Virus record (IMG/VR): IMGVR_UViG_3300047560_000921
Location: 62,001-126,000 of that record
Origin: a virus
Strand: one strand, 5' to 3'
DNA length: 64,000 nucleotides
Made by a program: the position numbers and the translations under genes. Below, in pieces: positions 27,477-35,725 of this stretch. The stretch's first letter is position 1; each line of letters opens with the position of its first letter. The notes under the pieces are model-generated. The model worked only from the letters and a program-made list of their open reading frames with translations. It did no database searches and had not been told where the DNA came from.

Positions 27477-28529
27477 ATGGCATATGATGTCAATAAAACA
27501 GATGGTACGCTACTGACAAGTATTGCTGATGGCACCTTGGATGTTAGCACCAGCATTAGGCTAGTAGGTAAAAACTACGCAGGCTATGGCGAAGTAATGG
27601 CTGAAAACCTAGTAGCAATGCTAGAAAACTTTTCATACCCTACGGCTCCTGCTAATCCTGTTGTCGGACAACTTTGGTTCAACAAAGGCAACAAGGCATT
27701 AAGCGTATTTGATACTAGTGGTGCATGGAAAGAAATTGCCAACAGATATATCAGAGATTCTGAGCCAATCGTCGACGGTAACAGAACTGGTGACTTTTGG
27801 TTTAATCCTACTACAAAGACATTGTACGTTTGGGACGGATCTAAGTGGGTAATGTTAGGATTCCCTGACAGTAACACTATTGTATATTCTAGTATTCGTG
27901 ACGTTAACGGTTTATACCATGATGTTATTATTCACTATAATACTGAAAAAGTTCCAGCTGATCCGTTATACCCAACAGTAAACATTACAGCTACTAAGTT
28001 GATTATGGCAATTATGAGTGCAGACGAGTTTACTCCTGCTACTACAGAAACAGCCATTATCGGCGAGTTCCCAACGATCGGCAAAGGTATGAACTTACCA
28101 ATCCGCACAGGAGTTAAGTTCCGCGGTGTTGCTGTACAAGCAGAATTTGCTGACGTTGCAGAATATTATGAATCAGATGTTCCTTATAGTCCAGGAACAG
28201 TGGTTAAATTGGGCGGAGAAAAAGAAGTCACACAAACACAAAGCGAAGCAGACGACCAAGTGTTTGGTGTTGTTTCTACTGACCCAGCGTTTATACTTAA
28301 CGGTGCTGGCTTGCGTAAAGGTGCGGCACTTCCAGTAGCATTAACAGGTCGTGTACCAGTGCAAGTAATTGGCCCAGTATGGAAAGGCGCTAGATTAGTT
28401 TCTAGCCATATCCCAGGCGTTGCAAAAGCAGTTGAGCGACCAGACCCCTACACAGTAATTGGTCGATCACTTGCAAATTCAGATGATCAAGGAATACGAT
28501 CAATCGAGGCTGTTGTAGGAGTACGTTAA
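27477..28529 (+). CDS. Tail fibre protein
   Basis: 350 residues. Two copies of the fibre unit P-x-x-GQLWFN...VFD-x-SGAWKEI and TGDFWFNPTTKTLYVWDGSKWVML (residues about 55-125) are followed by a C-terminal module FADVAEYYESDVPYSPGTVV, GGEKEVTQTQ, VFGVVSTDPAFILN. That module closes many marine myovirus fibres and resembles the region around peptidase G2-type autoprocessing domains; I see no proof of cleavage. It probably contacts the host receptor or carries the next protein at its tip. Confidence 0.75.
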   Translation: MAYDVNKTDGTLLTSIADGTLDVSTSIRLVGKNYAGYGEVMAENLVAMLENFSYPTAPANPVVGQLWFNKGNKALSVFDTSGAWKEIANRYIRDSEPIVDGNRTGDFWFNPTTKTLYVWDGSKWVMLGFPDSNTIVYSSIRDVNGLYHDVIIHYNTEKVPADPLYPTVNITATKLIMAIMSADEFTPATTETAIIGEFPTIGKGMNLPIRTGVKFRGVAVQAEFADVAEYYESDVPYSPGTVVKLGGEKEVTQTQSEADDQVFGVVSTDPAFILNGAGLRKGAALPVALTGRVPVQVIGPVWKGARLVSSHIPGVAKAVERPDPYTVIGRSLANSDDQGIRSIEAVVGVR

Positions 28530-28530
28530 A

Positions 28531-29577
28531 GTGTCAGATTTTATCCAAGGTCAAATAATAACAGCGGCTCAGTGGAATGAGCTAGCTCAGGCCGTGAATA
28601 AAATCTGGGGTGACGATATGGCCGGCGGCGGCCCAACCGCTGATCCGGTACTTAAAGAAGCATTAAAGTATGGCTGGGGACAAAGTCCGTTGGCCCAACA
28701 AGCAGTAGCAGGTAATACTATTGATCATACATTATGGAATAGTACAATTGATATTGTTAACATTTCTGCACATAATACAGGCGCCCTGGCATTAGGAACG
28801 AACTTAGCTAGAACAGCAACAGGACAAAAGATTACAGCAGCACAAGCTCAAGTGCTTAACGTCCTTAACTCACTAGTCGATGCAAATCGCAATAATTTAG
28901 TAGCGGCAAGAAAACAATTTGCCACACTAGGAACTAACTCTAGAACTGCTCCATGGAAAAATAAAATTTCCGCTGAAGTACATTATCAATTTGGTAGCTT
29001 TGACAACGCACGTTATTTCTTTAATAGTGGCGGACAGTTACGACTACATATGACGGCTAGCGGCGGATCAACCCGCGGATACCAGTCATGGCAACAAGTA
29101 TACGGAAAGCTAGGTACATTTGTTTTAGATATCAACTCTTGCACTAACACCGGCACTTATGCTGTAAGTGAAAGCAAAGGCTTCTACGAATTGTCGGCCA
29201 CAGAAACATTACTAATGACAGCTACCAGTTCGGGTAGCGGCAGTGGGTATGGCGGCTACGGCGGCTACGGCGGCTATGGGGGATACGGCTGTTATGGCGG
29301 CTACGGTGGCTACGGCGGCTATGGCGGCTACGGCGGATACGGAAGCTACTGTACATTCAGATTGAAAGTATACGGAAGATTGGTTGACAACGGCACAGTT
29401 GCTATTAGATTTGAAATGGATAGTACTGCATTTAGGATCAATGTTGACGGCACACATGTATTAACCGCCAACGTATTATATGCGGCCCCAGATACATACG
29501 GTGATGCACAATTCAATATTCCAGCTCCAAATTATTATTTGGCAGATGGATTTGACACAGCCGGCTTAGACAACTAA
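28531..29577 (+). CDS. Tail fibre/adhesin-like protein with Gly-Tyr repeat
   Basis: 348 residues, GTG start 1 nt after the preceding stop, with GGAG about 15 nt earlier. N terminus IITAAQWNELAQAVNKIWG is a common attachment module of phage fibre-linked proteins; residues about 150-230 are beta (FNSGGQLRLHMTASGG). Residues about 233-273 are a low-complexity Gly-Tyr tract made of repeated GGY with single Cys and Ser interruptions, followed by TFRLKVYGRLVDNGTVAIRF, so the tract is an insertion between strands. Glycine-rich loops on an exposed beta scaffold are typical of receptor-binding tips (compare T4-like gp38 adhesins), but here Tyr is the partner residue. Confidence 0.7.
   Translation: MSDFIQGQIITAAQWNELAQAVNKIWGDDMAGGGPTADPVLKEALKYGWGQSPLAQQAVAGNTIDHTLWNSTIDIVNISAHNTGALALGTNLARTATGQKITAAQAQVLNVLNSLVDANRNNLVAARKQFATLGTNSRTAPWKNKISAEVHYQFGSFDNARYFFNSGGQLRLHMTASGGSTRGYQSWQQVYGKLGTFVLDINSCTNTGTYAVSESKGFYELSATETLLMTATSSGSGSGYGGYGGYGGYGGYGCYGGYGGYGGYGGYGGYGSYCTFRLKVYGRLVDNGTVAIRFEMDSTAFRINVDGTHVLTANVLYAAPDTYGDAQFNIPAPNYYLADGFDTAGLDN
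29232..29349 (+). repeat. Coding repeat, about 13 units of GGC-TAY-GGN (Gly-Tyr-Gly)
   Basis: Nine-base units encoding GYG/GGY with third-base differences (ggc/ggt/gga; tac/tat), so codons vary while the protein repeat is kept. One TGT and one AGC interruption. Such a tract can change length by slippage or recombination. Confidence 0.85.
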
Positions 29578-29587
29578 AATAATTGCG

Positions 29588-29593
29588 ATAAAT
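29588..29593 (+). promoter_or_regulatory. TAAATA late-promoter box
   Basis: GATAAATAACT, 32 nt before ATG 29626; GAGAG is the ribosome site. Probably serves the fibre-accessory gene and the glycosyltransferase cluster behind it. Confidence 0.5.
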
Positions 29594-29625
29594 AACTGCG
29601 TACTTAATACACAGAGAGAATCGCA

Positions 29626-29979
29626 ATGGATAAACGTCTTCAGGAAGCGTTAGACTTTAGTAACTATAGACTAACGCTATCTAATCAAAAAAACAATCTT
29701 AAACAACGAGCAGAAGTTCAAAAGCTCGTAAACCACAATAATGGAATCTTCACAGCTCGTGTAGAACAAATGGGCTACATAAGCTATTTGATTTCCAGCG
29801 GCGCAGAGCAACAGGTGTTCATGGACAACAACGATATACCTGTGCTAGTTAAAGACTTGCCTGTATTTTTAGAAAAACTTAACAGTGCATACACTATGGC
29901 TATGAATGAGTTCTTTGTGGAAAACGAAAAGCTCAAGCGCCTGCGTAATGTAAAAAGTTTGGTTAACTTAAATGAGTAA
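29626..29979 (+). CDS. Small conserved protein behind the tail fibres
   Basis: 117 residues, predicted helical (LSNQKNNLKQRAEVQKLVNH; FLEKLNSAYTMAMNEFFVEN) around a short beta segment FTARVEQMGYISYLI. Position suggests a fibre assembly or capping role, but no family is recognised. Overlaps the next gene by 8 bp. Confidence 0.6.
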   Translation: MDKRLQEALDFSNYRLTLSNQKNNLKQRAEVQKLVNHNNGIFTARVEQMGYISYLISSGAEQQVFMDNNDIPVLVKDLPVFLEKLNSAYTMAMNEFFVENEKLKRLRNVKSLVNLNE

Positions 29980-30856
29980 CGGTGTAGTTCTTTTTGCCTA
30001 CACTAACGATACTATCGATTACACTAAACTAGCTGTAATGACAGCGTTGTCTGTAAAGGCAAATTTAAAAAACAATAATGTAGCATTGCTAACAGATGTA
30101 AAAACACAGGATCATTTGTTGGCAACACATCCTGCTGATTTGATTAGATATTGCTTCGACAAAATTATAGTCGAAGATTTAACACACGATGAGAATACTC
30201 GTGTACACAACGACAGTCCGTGGCATTCTTTTAGAACACAGTTTAGCAACGGTAACAAACATAACGTTTACAATTTGAGTCCATGGGATAAGAGTTTACT
30301 AATAGACGTTGATTACATTGTAAACAGTAACGCACTAGACAGTCTGTTTGATTCTGATTATGAACTTGCACTGTTCAGAAATGCAAGAGGCTTACGATGG
30401 GAATTACCACACCACGAAGAACAACGTTTACATCCTGACGGAATCGACATGTGGTGGAGCACAGTTGTATATTGGCAACGTAGTGAACCTAGTACACAGT
30501 TCTTTAATATGTGGCACCATGTTAAAGAGAACTACGACTATTACAAGTTCCTTTATAAGTTCCCTGGTAAGATGTTTAGAACAGATTATGCGTCCAGCAT
30601 AGCCATACATTTGTTAAACGGACAGCGAGAAGGTAACTGGGTTAAAGAAATTCCGCCTGGCACCATGCGTTACATGGATCAAAAAGATGAAATGGTAAGC
30701 ATCAACGGCAAGAATGATTTTACTTTCCTCAGTAACTTCCATCATGAACCATGGCGAAATTTGCCAGTGAGGCTAGTCAATGAAGATATCCATATGATGA
30801 ACAAGCTGGCGTTACTAAGGCACTATGATAAGTTTGTAAAGGAATACTATGTCTAA
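29972..30856 (+). CDS. Glycosyltransferase-like protein (GT-A fold, GT8-like)
   Basis: 294 residues. Starts GVVLFAYTNDTIDYTKLAVM, the first Rossmann-like strand and helix of GT-A enzymes; SPWDKSLLIDVDYIVNSNAL holds the metal-binding DxD (DVD); LFRNARGLRWELP and WHHVKENYDYYKF follow. A His near the end (FHHEPW) may be the second metal ligand. Overlaps its neighbours by 8 bp on both sides, so it is translated with its paralogue at 30849. Likely decorates a phage fibre or host surface glycan. Confidence 0.6.
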   Translation: MSNGVVLFAYTNDTIDYTKLAVMTALSVKANLKNNNVALLTDVKTQDHLLATHPADLIRYCFDKIIVEDLTHDENTRVHNDSPWHSFRTQFSNGNKHNVYNLSPWDKSLLIDVDYIVNSNALDSLFDSDYELALFRNARGLRWELPHHEEQRLHPDGIDMWWSTVVYWQRSEPSTQFFNMWHHVKENYDYYKFLYKFPGKMFRTDYASSIAIHLLNGQREGNWVKEIPPGTMRYMDQKDEMVSINGKNDFTFLSNFHHEPWRNLPVRLVNEDIHMMNKLALLRHYDKFVKEYYV

Positions 30857-31664
30857 GGGAATTATAACTTATGCAAACAATGAGCAGTACATCAAGCAAG
30901 CGGTAATACTAGCAGTAACAGCACGTAAAAATAGTAACTTGCCGGTATCGCTAGTCGTTCCTGAATCCGTAGTAGTTGACGATTCATTTAGAAACTACTT
31001 TGATACAGTAATTTCGCTAGAGCTTAGTGTTGGGCCTGACAGGGGCTTATTAGATACTTTGACTAATAGTCCTTACGAAAATACACTGTTCTTGTATAGT
31101 GACTCTTTAGTATTGTCTGATATTAATGATATCTATGCACAGCTAGACTTTTATGACATTGTCATGAATGATCAGTTGCTCGACTTTAAAGGCAGCAACA
31201 TTACTAGACAGTTATATGAGCAACGTAAAATTATAGTCAAGAACAATTTAACTGATGTATGGAGCAATGCTATCTTGTATAAGAAAACGGATAACTTGTT
31301 GGAATGGACCAAGTTGGCACACCGCATTATTACATTTTGGCAATTTTTCAGGGATCAACACTTAACTGAGTACGGTATAGACGATAAGCTACGTTTAAAG
31401 TTTAACACTGCATTATGTCTAGCTATGAAATTAGCAGACACTACTGTGGCCCGAGGATTTCCGCTTACAACATTATCCATGCAAGAAGAAAACACTGCAA
31501 GTTTAGCATGGGCCAACTTGGACTGGTTTGTATTTTTAAATGCATGGATATTAGACAACGGGCAAGTTAAAGTTGAAAACTATGTTCAGTCAGGAATACT
31601 TCATTACGGCAAGAGTTGGATGAACGATGATATTTACAATAGACTACTAAAAGTATATGCATGA
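30849..31664 (+). CDS. Glycosyltransferase-like paralogue of the preceding gene
   Basis: 271 residues with the same plan as 29972-30856: GIITYANNEQYIKQAVILAV at the start and SPYENTLFLYSDSLVLSDIN in place of the DVD strand. Here the motif reads DSD, which keeps the first and last Asp. Sequence identity between the two looks low apart from these segments. May be an active partner or a non-catalytic subunit. Confidence 0.5.
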   Translation: MSKGIITYANNEQYIKQAVILAVTARKNSNLPVSLVVPESVVVDDSFRNYFDTVISLELSVGPDRGLLDTLTNSPYENTLFLYSDSLVLSDINDIYAQLDFYDIVMNDQLLDFKGSNITRQLYEQRKIIVKNNLTDVWSNAILYKKTDNLLEWTKLAHRIITFWQFFRDQHLTEYGIDDKLRLKFNTALCLAMKLADTTVARGFPLTTLSMQEENTASLAWANLDWFVFLNAWILDNGQVKVENYVQSGILHYGKSWMNDDIYNRLLKVYA

Positions 31665-32640
31665 TAGTTTAAAACAATTTGCAGAATTTTTTGAAGTAGT
31701 CAAACAGCCGCCGGTACAGTACTACGTTTACTACAATCCAGAAAACGGGTCGATAGATAAAATACAAACACATCAGCAAGCCACCGGTGAGTATATAGTG
31801 TTAGATGACGCAAACAGTTATATACAAAGTATCCTAACTGCGAAGTCTAGTGAAAACGATTACATTGTTGCATTTGACAAGGAACAAGATACAAAAGGTC
31901 TTTTTAAGAAAGACACTTTCCTTAGAAAGCTACATTCTAATAATGACAACCTGTATGGTATACCGTTCAAAGCTGAAGCAGACTTTAAAGATCAAATCAA
32001 TTTAAATTTTCATCTGAGTACACAACGACTGGAAATAGCAGTCAATAGGTCAGCGTTGGAAAACTTATTAAAGGCAGTACACACTGAAAAGATACATTTG
32101 CAGACTTCTGAAAAGATTGTGTTTTATATAACTGACAAATACGATCCAAACCTTATACACGATACGATTGTTTGCGACCCAGATGCATTATTAAATAGTA
32201 GACTAAATTTTAAGTTAGATTGGCTAACAGAAGAAAAGCTAAACAGAATAATAATTTGGACAAAGCGTTTCTTCCATTCGTATTCTTGGAGTTGGCAGGC
32301 AGTTCAATATGTTACCCCAGTGGCCAACGGCGACATATACAGCATCAATAATGGACATTGTTCCGCATCACCTGACTGCCACTTACGGTTGCAATTTACT
32401 AACAATGGTGTTATTATTACTAGTAACCTTAAAGATCCTGCCAACGTTAAATTTTATGATGAACTGGCATGCCATGTTATAAAAGGCAATGACCCTAGTC
32501 AGTACTATGGTACGTTTAGTATACCTCCTGATAAAGTTGCTAACGGCCAAACATACACAATCGATTATGTAAAGCCAATAGATGACTTAGGCATTATTTT
32601 TAATAACACGAATATACGATTACACTGGACAACAGAATGA
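31657..32640 (+). CDS. Hypothetical protein in the glycosyltransferase cluster
   Basis: 327 residues, no family recognised. The N terminus (VQYYVYYNPENGSIDKIQ) and the C-terminal 130 residues (HCSASPDCHLRLQFTNNGVI) look beta-rich; two Cys flank the latter. The first motif is reminiscent of small phage structural domains. Overlaps both neighbours by 4-8 bp. Confidence 0.6.
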   Translation: MHDSLKQFAEFFEVVKQPPVQYYVYYNPENGSIDKIQTHQQATGEYIVLDDANSYIQSILTAKSSENDYIVAFDKEQDTKGLFKKDTFLRKLHSNNDNLYGIPFKAEADFKDQINLNFHLSTQRLEIAVNRSALENLLKAVHTEKIHLQTSEKIVFYITDKYDPNLIHDTIVCDPDALLNSRLNFKLDWLTEEKLNRIIIWTKRFFHSYSWSWQAVQYVTPVANGDIYSINNGHCSASPDCHLRLQFTNNGVIITSNLKDPANVKFYDELACHVIKGNDPSQYYGTFSIPPDKVANGQTYTIDYVKPIDDLGIIFNNTNIRLHWTTE

Positions 32641-33620
32641 TAGTACCTATTACAGAATTTGATGTAGTTTTTATGAGCTACGATGAACCCAATGCAGATG
32701 AAAACTATGCAGACTTGCTAACTAAAATTCCATGGGCACTACGAAGCCACGGTGTTAAAGGTAGCGATGCTTGCCATAAGGCCGCGGCCGCGCTATGCTC
32801 TACAGACAGATTCATTACTATTGACGCTGATAACATTGTTAGAGAAGATTTCATGAACATTCAGATTGACATTAACAAAATTGACCGCAGTGATGTTATT
32901 AGCTGGGCTGGTAAGAATGTAGTTAACGGTTTAGTCTACGGCAACGGTGGGATTAAGTGCTGGCCAAGACATGTGGTAGAGCAAATGAAAAGCCATGAAG
33001 CATCGGATACACCCGAAAGCCAAGTTGATTTTTGCTGGAACATTAATTACATTCAAATGAATAATGTGTATAGCGATGTGCTTAATAACGCAACTCCCTA
33101 TCAGGCATATCGTGCAGGATTCCGTGAAGGTGTAAAGCTAGGATTGGAGCGTGGCGTAACAGTTGATCCTAGAAAATTTAAACAAGCAGTTCACTATAAA
33201 AATTATCAACGTTTGCTAGTATGGGCTAGTGTTGGAGCAGATGTACCCAATGGCGAATGGGCAGTATATGGTACTCGTCTTGGATGTTACTTGACTAACA
33301 TGAAACGAGATGAGTTTGATTTTGTCAATGTCAGAGACTTTGAGTGGCATGACGAATTTTGGGCCAAAGAAGTTGCACCTAAATTCTCTGGCAATGGCAA
33401 AACTTGTCCTCGTAGCGGATACAGCTGGGACCCGCAAGCATTACAACAGGAAACATTAAGACTGGGTGTAATATTAAAACAAGAATTAGGACTAGAGTTA
33501 GCAGACTTAGACGCCGAAGCAAGCAAATTCTTTAAAGCAACCTATGTAAACCCTAATAGGCTCGGACCAATGATTCGAGAGGACTCAGTACTCAAGGGAG
33601 TGGGATCAGACAATGAGTGA
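32637..33620 (+). CDS. Phage glycosyltransferase-like family, copy 1
   Basis: 327 residues. FDVVFMSYDEPNADENYADL, HGVKGSDACHKAAAALCSTD, FITIDADNIVREDF and NVVNGLVYGNGGIKCW define a family present three times here (also 35018 and the C-terminal half of 35691). The DAD triad sits where GT-A enzymes bind metal-nucleotide sugar. A C-terminal extension after WHDEFWAKEVAP is specific to this copy. Family proteins are common in marine T4-like phages without a known substrate. Confidence 0.6.
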   Translation: MIVPITEFDVVFMSYDEPNADENYADLLTKIPWALRSHGVKGSDACHKAAAALCSTDRFITIDADNIVREDFMNIQIDINKIDRSDVISWAGKNVVNGLVYGNGGIKCWPRHVVEQMKSHEASDTPESQVDFCWNINYIQMNNVYSDVLNNATPYQAYRAGFREGVKLGLERGVTVDPRKFKQAVHYKNYQRLLVWASVGADVPNGEWAVYGTRLGCYLTNMKRDEFDFVNVRDFEWHDEFWAKEVAPKFSGNGKTCPRSGYSWDPQALQQETLRLGVILKQELGLELADLDAEASKFFKATYVNPNRLGPMIREDSVLKGVGSDNE

Positions 33621-35025
33621 TTATAGTTACTTTAATCAAAGATTAGGACACATTAAACAGGTTATCGATAATGTAAGTCCTAGCTTCTGTGCGGCTAAAT
33701 GGACGCAAGTAACTATTCATTTACAAACAGGAATGACGCATAGTTGCCACCATCCTATGCAACATAAGATTCCGTTAGAAGAAATTAAATCTAATCCTAG
33801 CGCCCTGCACAATACTGCGTACAAAAAGAACCAACGTGCTCAAATGTTAAACGGCGAGCGGCCACGTGAGTGTGACTATTGCTGGAGAGTGGAAGATACA
33901 GAAGGTACTCACTTTAGCGACAGGATATTAAAGACTGCCGAAGAGTGGAGCTACCCATACATGCATAAGATTGTCAATGCACCGTGGGACGATAACACTA
34001 TACCAAGCTATGTTGAAGTTAGTTTTGGTAACGGTTGTAATTTTAAATGTGCATATTGCAGTCCTGATATTAGTAGCAAGTGGATGGAGGAGTCCACTAA
34101 GTATGGCCCGTACAATTTGGAACATACTGTATTCAATAACGTTGAGCGTCTTAAAGAGCTGGATAGAATGCCTATACCTGACAGAGAAGACAATCCTTAT
34201 GTAGATGCCTGGTGGGCTTGGTGGCCAGAGTTGTATCCTAACTTACACACATTCCGTATTACGGGCGGTGAGCCACTGATGAATAAAAATACATTTAGGA
34301 CATTGGATTACATAGAAGCTAATCCTAACCCTAATTTGAATTTTGCAATTAACACTAACTTGTGTTTGCCTGACAGCATCATCGATAAGACTATTGCTCA
34401 ATTGAATAGGATTACTTCTAATAAGGCTGTAAAGAAACTACACATCTATACTAGTGCTGACACTTATGGTCCACATGCAGAGTACATTCGCAATGGCATG
34501 GATTATAGACAGTGGTACAAGAACATGCAACGCATTATCAAAGAATGTCCGGATGTAAGCGTTACAATTATGGTTACGTTTAACGTAATGAGCTTGCCTA
34601 TGTTTAAGTATTTCTTAGAAGATGTGGCAGCAATTAAGAACGATACAACAATTTTACGCACAGAAGAACGTAAGCATCCGTTGTACGTAGACTTTCCATA
34701 TTTAAGACATCCTGAGTTTTTAAGTAGTTTGATTGCTAGTGATAGTATGAAGGCCAGCTTTAACGAATGTGTGGATTACATTAAAGAAAACTTAGGGCAC
34801 GGTCACAAGCACCCGGATCACTTTGGGTTCTATCAGCATGAGCTACATGCCGCAGAGCGTATACAGCATTTGTTAGCCAATCATAAACTAAGTGAAGAAC
34901 AATTAAAAAAGAATCGTAGAAGTTTTGCATTGTTTATTGAAGAGCATGACAAGCGCCGCGGCACAAACTTTAAGGTAACGTTCCCAGAGCTTATCCCATT
35001 CCTTAAGGAGTGTAGAAATGCTTGA
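33613..35025 (+). CDS. Radical SAM protein, twitch-type
   Basis: 470 residues. The 4Fe-4S motif GCNFKCAYC (C142, C146, C149, spacing CX3CX2C) and ITGGEPLMN (SAM binding) are intact. An N-terminal region contains C45 (TGMTHSCHHP) and C87/C90 (RECDYCW) that could bind a second cluster, and the distance between motifs is large. This is the arrangement of phage twitch radical SAM proteins of unknown reaction. It overlaps both neighbouring glycosyltransferase-like genes by 8 bp, which suggests action on the same glycan or its donor. Confidence 0.8.
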   Translation: MSDYSYFNQRLGHIKQVIDNVSPSFCAAKWTQVTIHLQTGMTHSCHHPMQHKIPLEEIKSNPSALHNTAYKKNQRAQMLNGERPRECDYCWRVEDTEGTHFSDRILKTAEEWSYPYMHKIVNAPWDDNTIPSYVEVSFGNGCNFKCAYCSPDISSKWMEESTKYGPYNLEHTVFNNVERLKELDRMPIPDREDNPYVDAWWAWWPELYPNLHTFRITGGEPLMNKNTFRTLDYIEANPNPNLNFAINTNLCLPDSIIDKTIAQLNRITSNKAVKKLHIYTSADTYGPHAEYIRNGMDYRQWYKNMQRIIKECPDVSVTIMVTFNVMSLPMFKYFLEDVAAIKNDTTILRTEERKHPLYVDFPYLRHPEFLSSLIASDSMKASFNECVDYIKENLGHGHKHPDHFGFYQHELHAAERIQHLLANHKLSEEQLKKNRRSFALFIEEHDKRRGTNFKVTFPELIPFLKECRNA

Positions 35026-35725
35026 TGTTATCTTCTTAAGCTACAACGAACAATATGCAGACCGTAACTATGAACGTCTGCTAGAAATTGCTCCACATGC
35101 AAAGCGAGTACACGGTGTTAAGGGTATATTAAACGCACACCAAGCTGCCGCACGTAAGAGCATGACTAACAACTTTTACATCGTTGATGCAGATGCGTAT
35201 ATAGTTGACGAGTTTGATTTTAGTTACACACCTACACAAAAGGAATTGATATACGGAAGAATCCCGTCAACTGATTGTGTATTCTGCTGGGCAAGCAAAA
35301 ATCCAATCAATGGATTAGAATACGGCTACGGCGGCGTTAAGTTGTTCCGTAAAGATTTATTGTTAGCTGTCACTGACTGGAGAGTTGACTTAGCAACCAG
35401 CATGGGTGCAGAGTTTGTTAGCAAGCCCGAAGTAAGTAACATCACGGCATTTAACACAGACGCTTATAGTACTTGGCGTAGTGCGTTTAGAGAATGTACT
35501 AAACTGGCTAGCGGTATAATTAGTGATGATGCTGTTACTGCTAGTAGACTCGATACGTGGTGCTCAGTAGGAGCAGACGCTCAATGTGGATCGTATGCTA
35601 TTGCAGGTGCAATAGCAGGCAAAGACTACGGAACTTTGAATAAAGATAACGTAGAAGCACTTAAATTAATTAACGACTTTGATTGGTTATATGATAGATT
35701 TAAACAACATTACCCAAACGTCTAA
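35018..35725 (+). CDS. Phage glycosyltransferase-like family, copy 2
   Basis: 235 residues, the minimal form of the family: DVIFLSYNEQYADRNYERLL, HGVKGILNAHQAAARKSMTN, FYIVDADAYIVDEFDF and NPINGLEYGYGGVKLF, closing with INDFDWLYDRFKQHYP. The DAD motif is intact. Coupled to the radical SAM gene before it (8-bp overlap) and overlapping the next gene by 35 bp. Confidence 0.65.
   Translation: MLDVIFLSYNEQYADRNYERLLEIAPHAKRVHGVKGILNAHQAAARKSMTNNFYIVDADAYIVDEFDFSYTPTQKELIYGRIPSTDCVFCWASKNPINGLEYGYGGVKLFRKDLLLAVTDWRVDLATSMGAEFVSKPEVSNITAFNTDAYSTWRSAFRECTKLASGIISDDAVTASRLDTWCSVGADAQCGSYAIAGAIAGKDYGTLNKDNVEALKLINDFDWLYDRFKQHYPNV

Noticed and set aside
29232-29349. Short regular repeats as a CRISPR array
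   Set aside because: The units are 9 bp, in frame, without spacers, and encode Gly-Tyr within a larger coding region.
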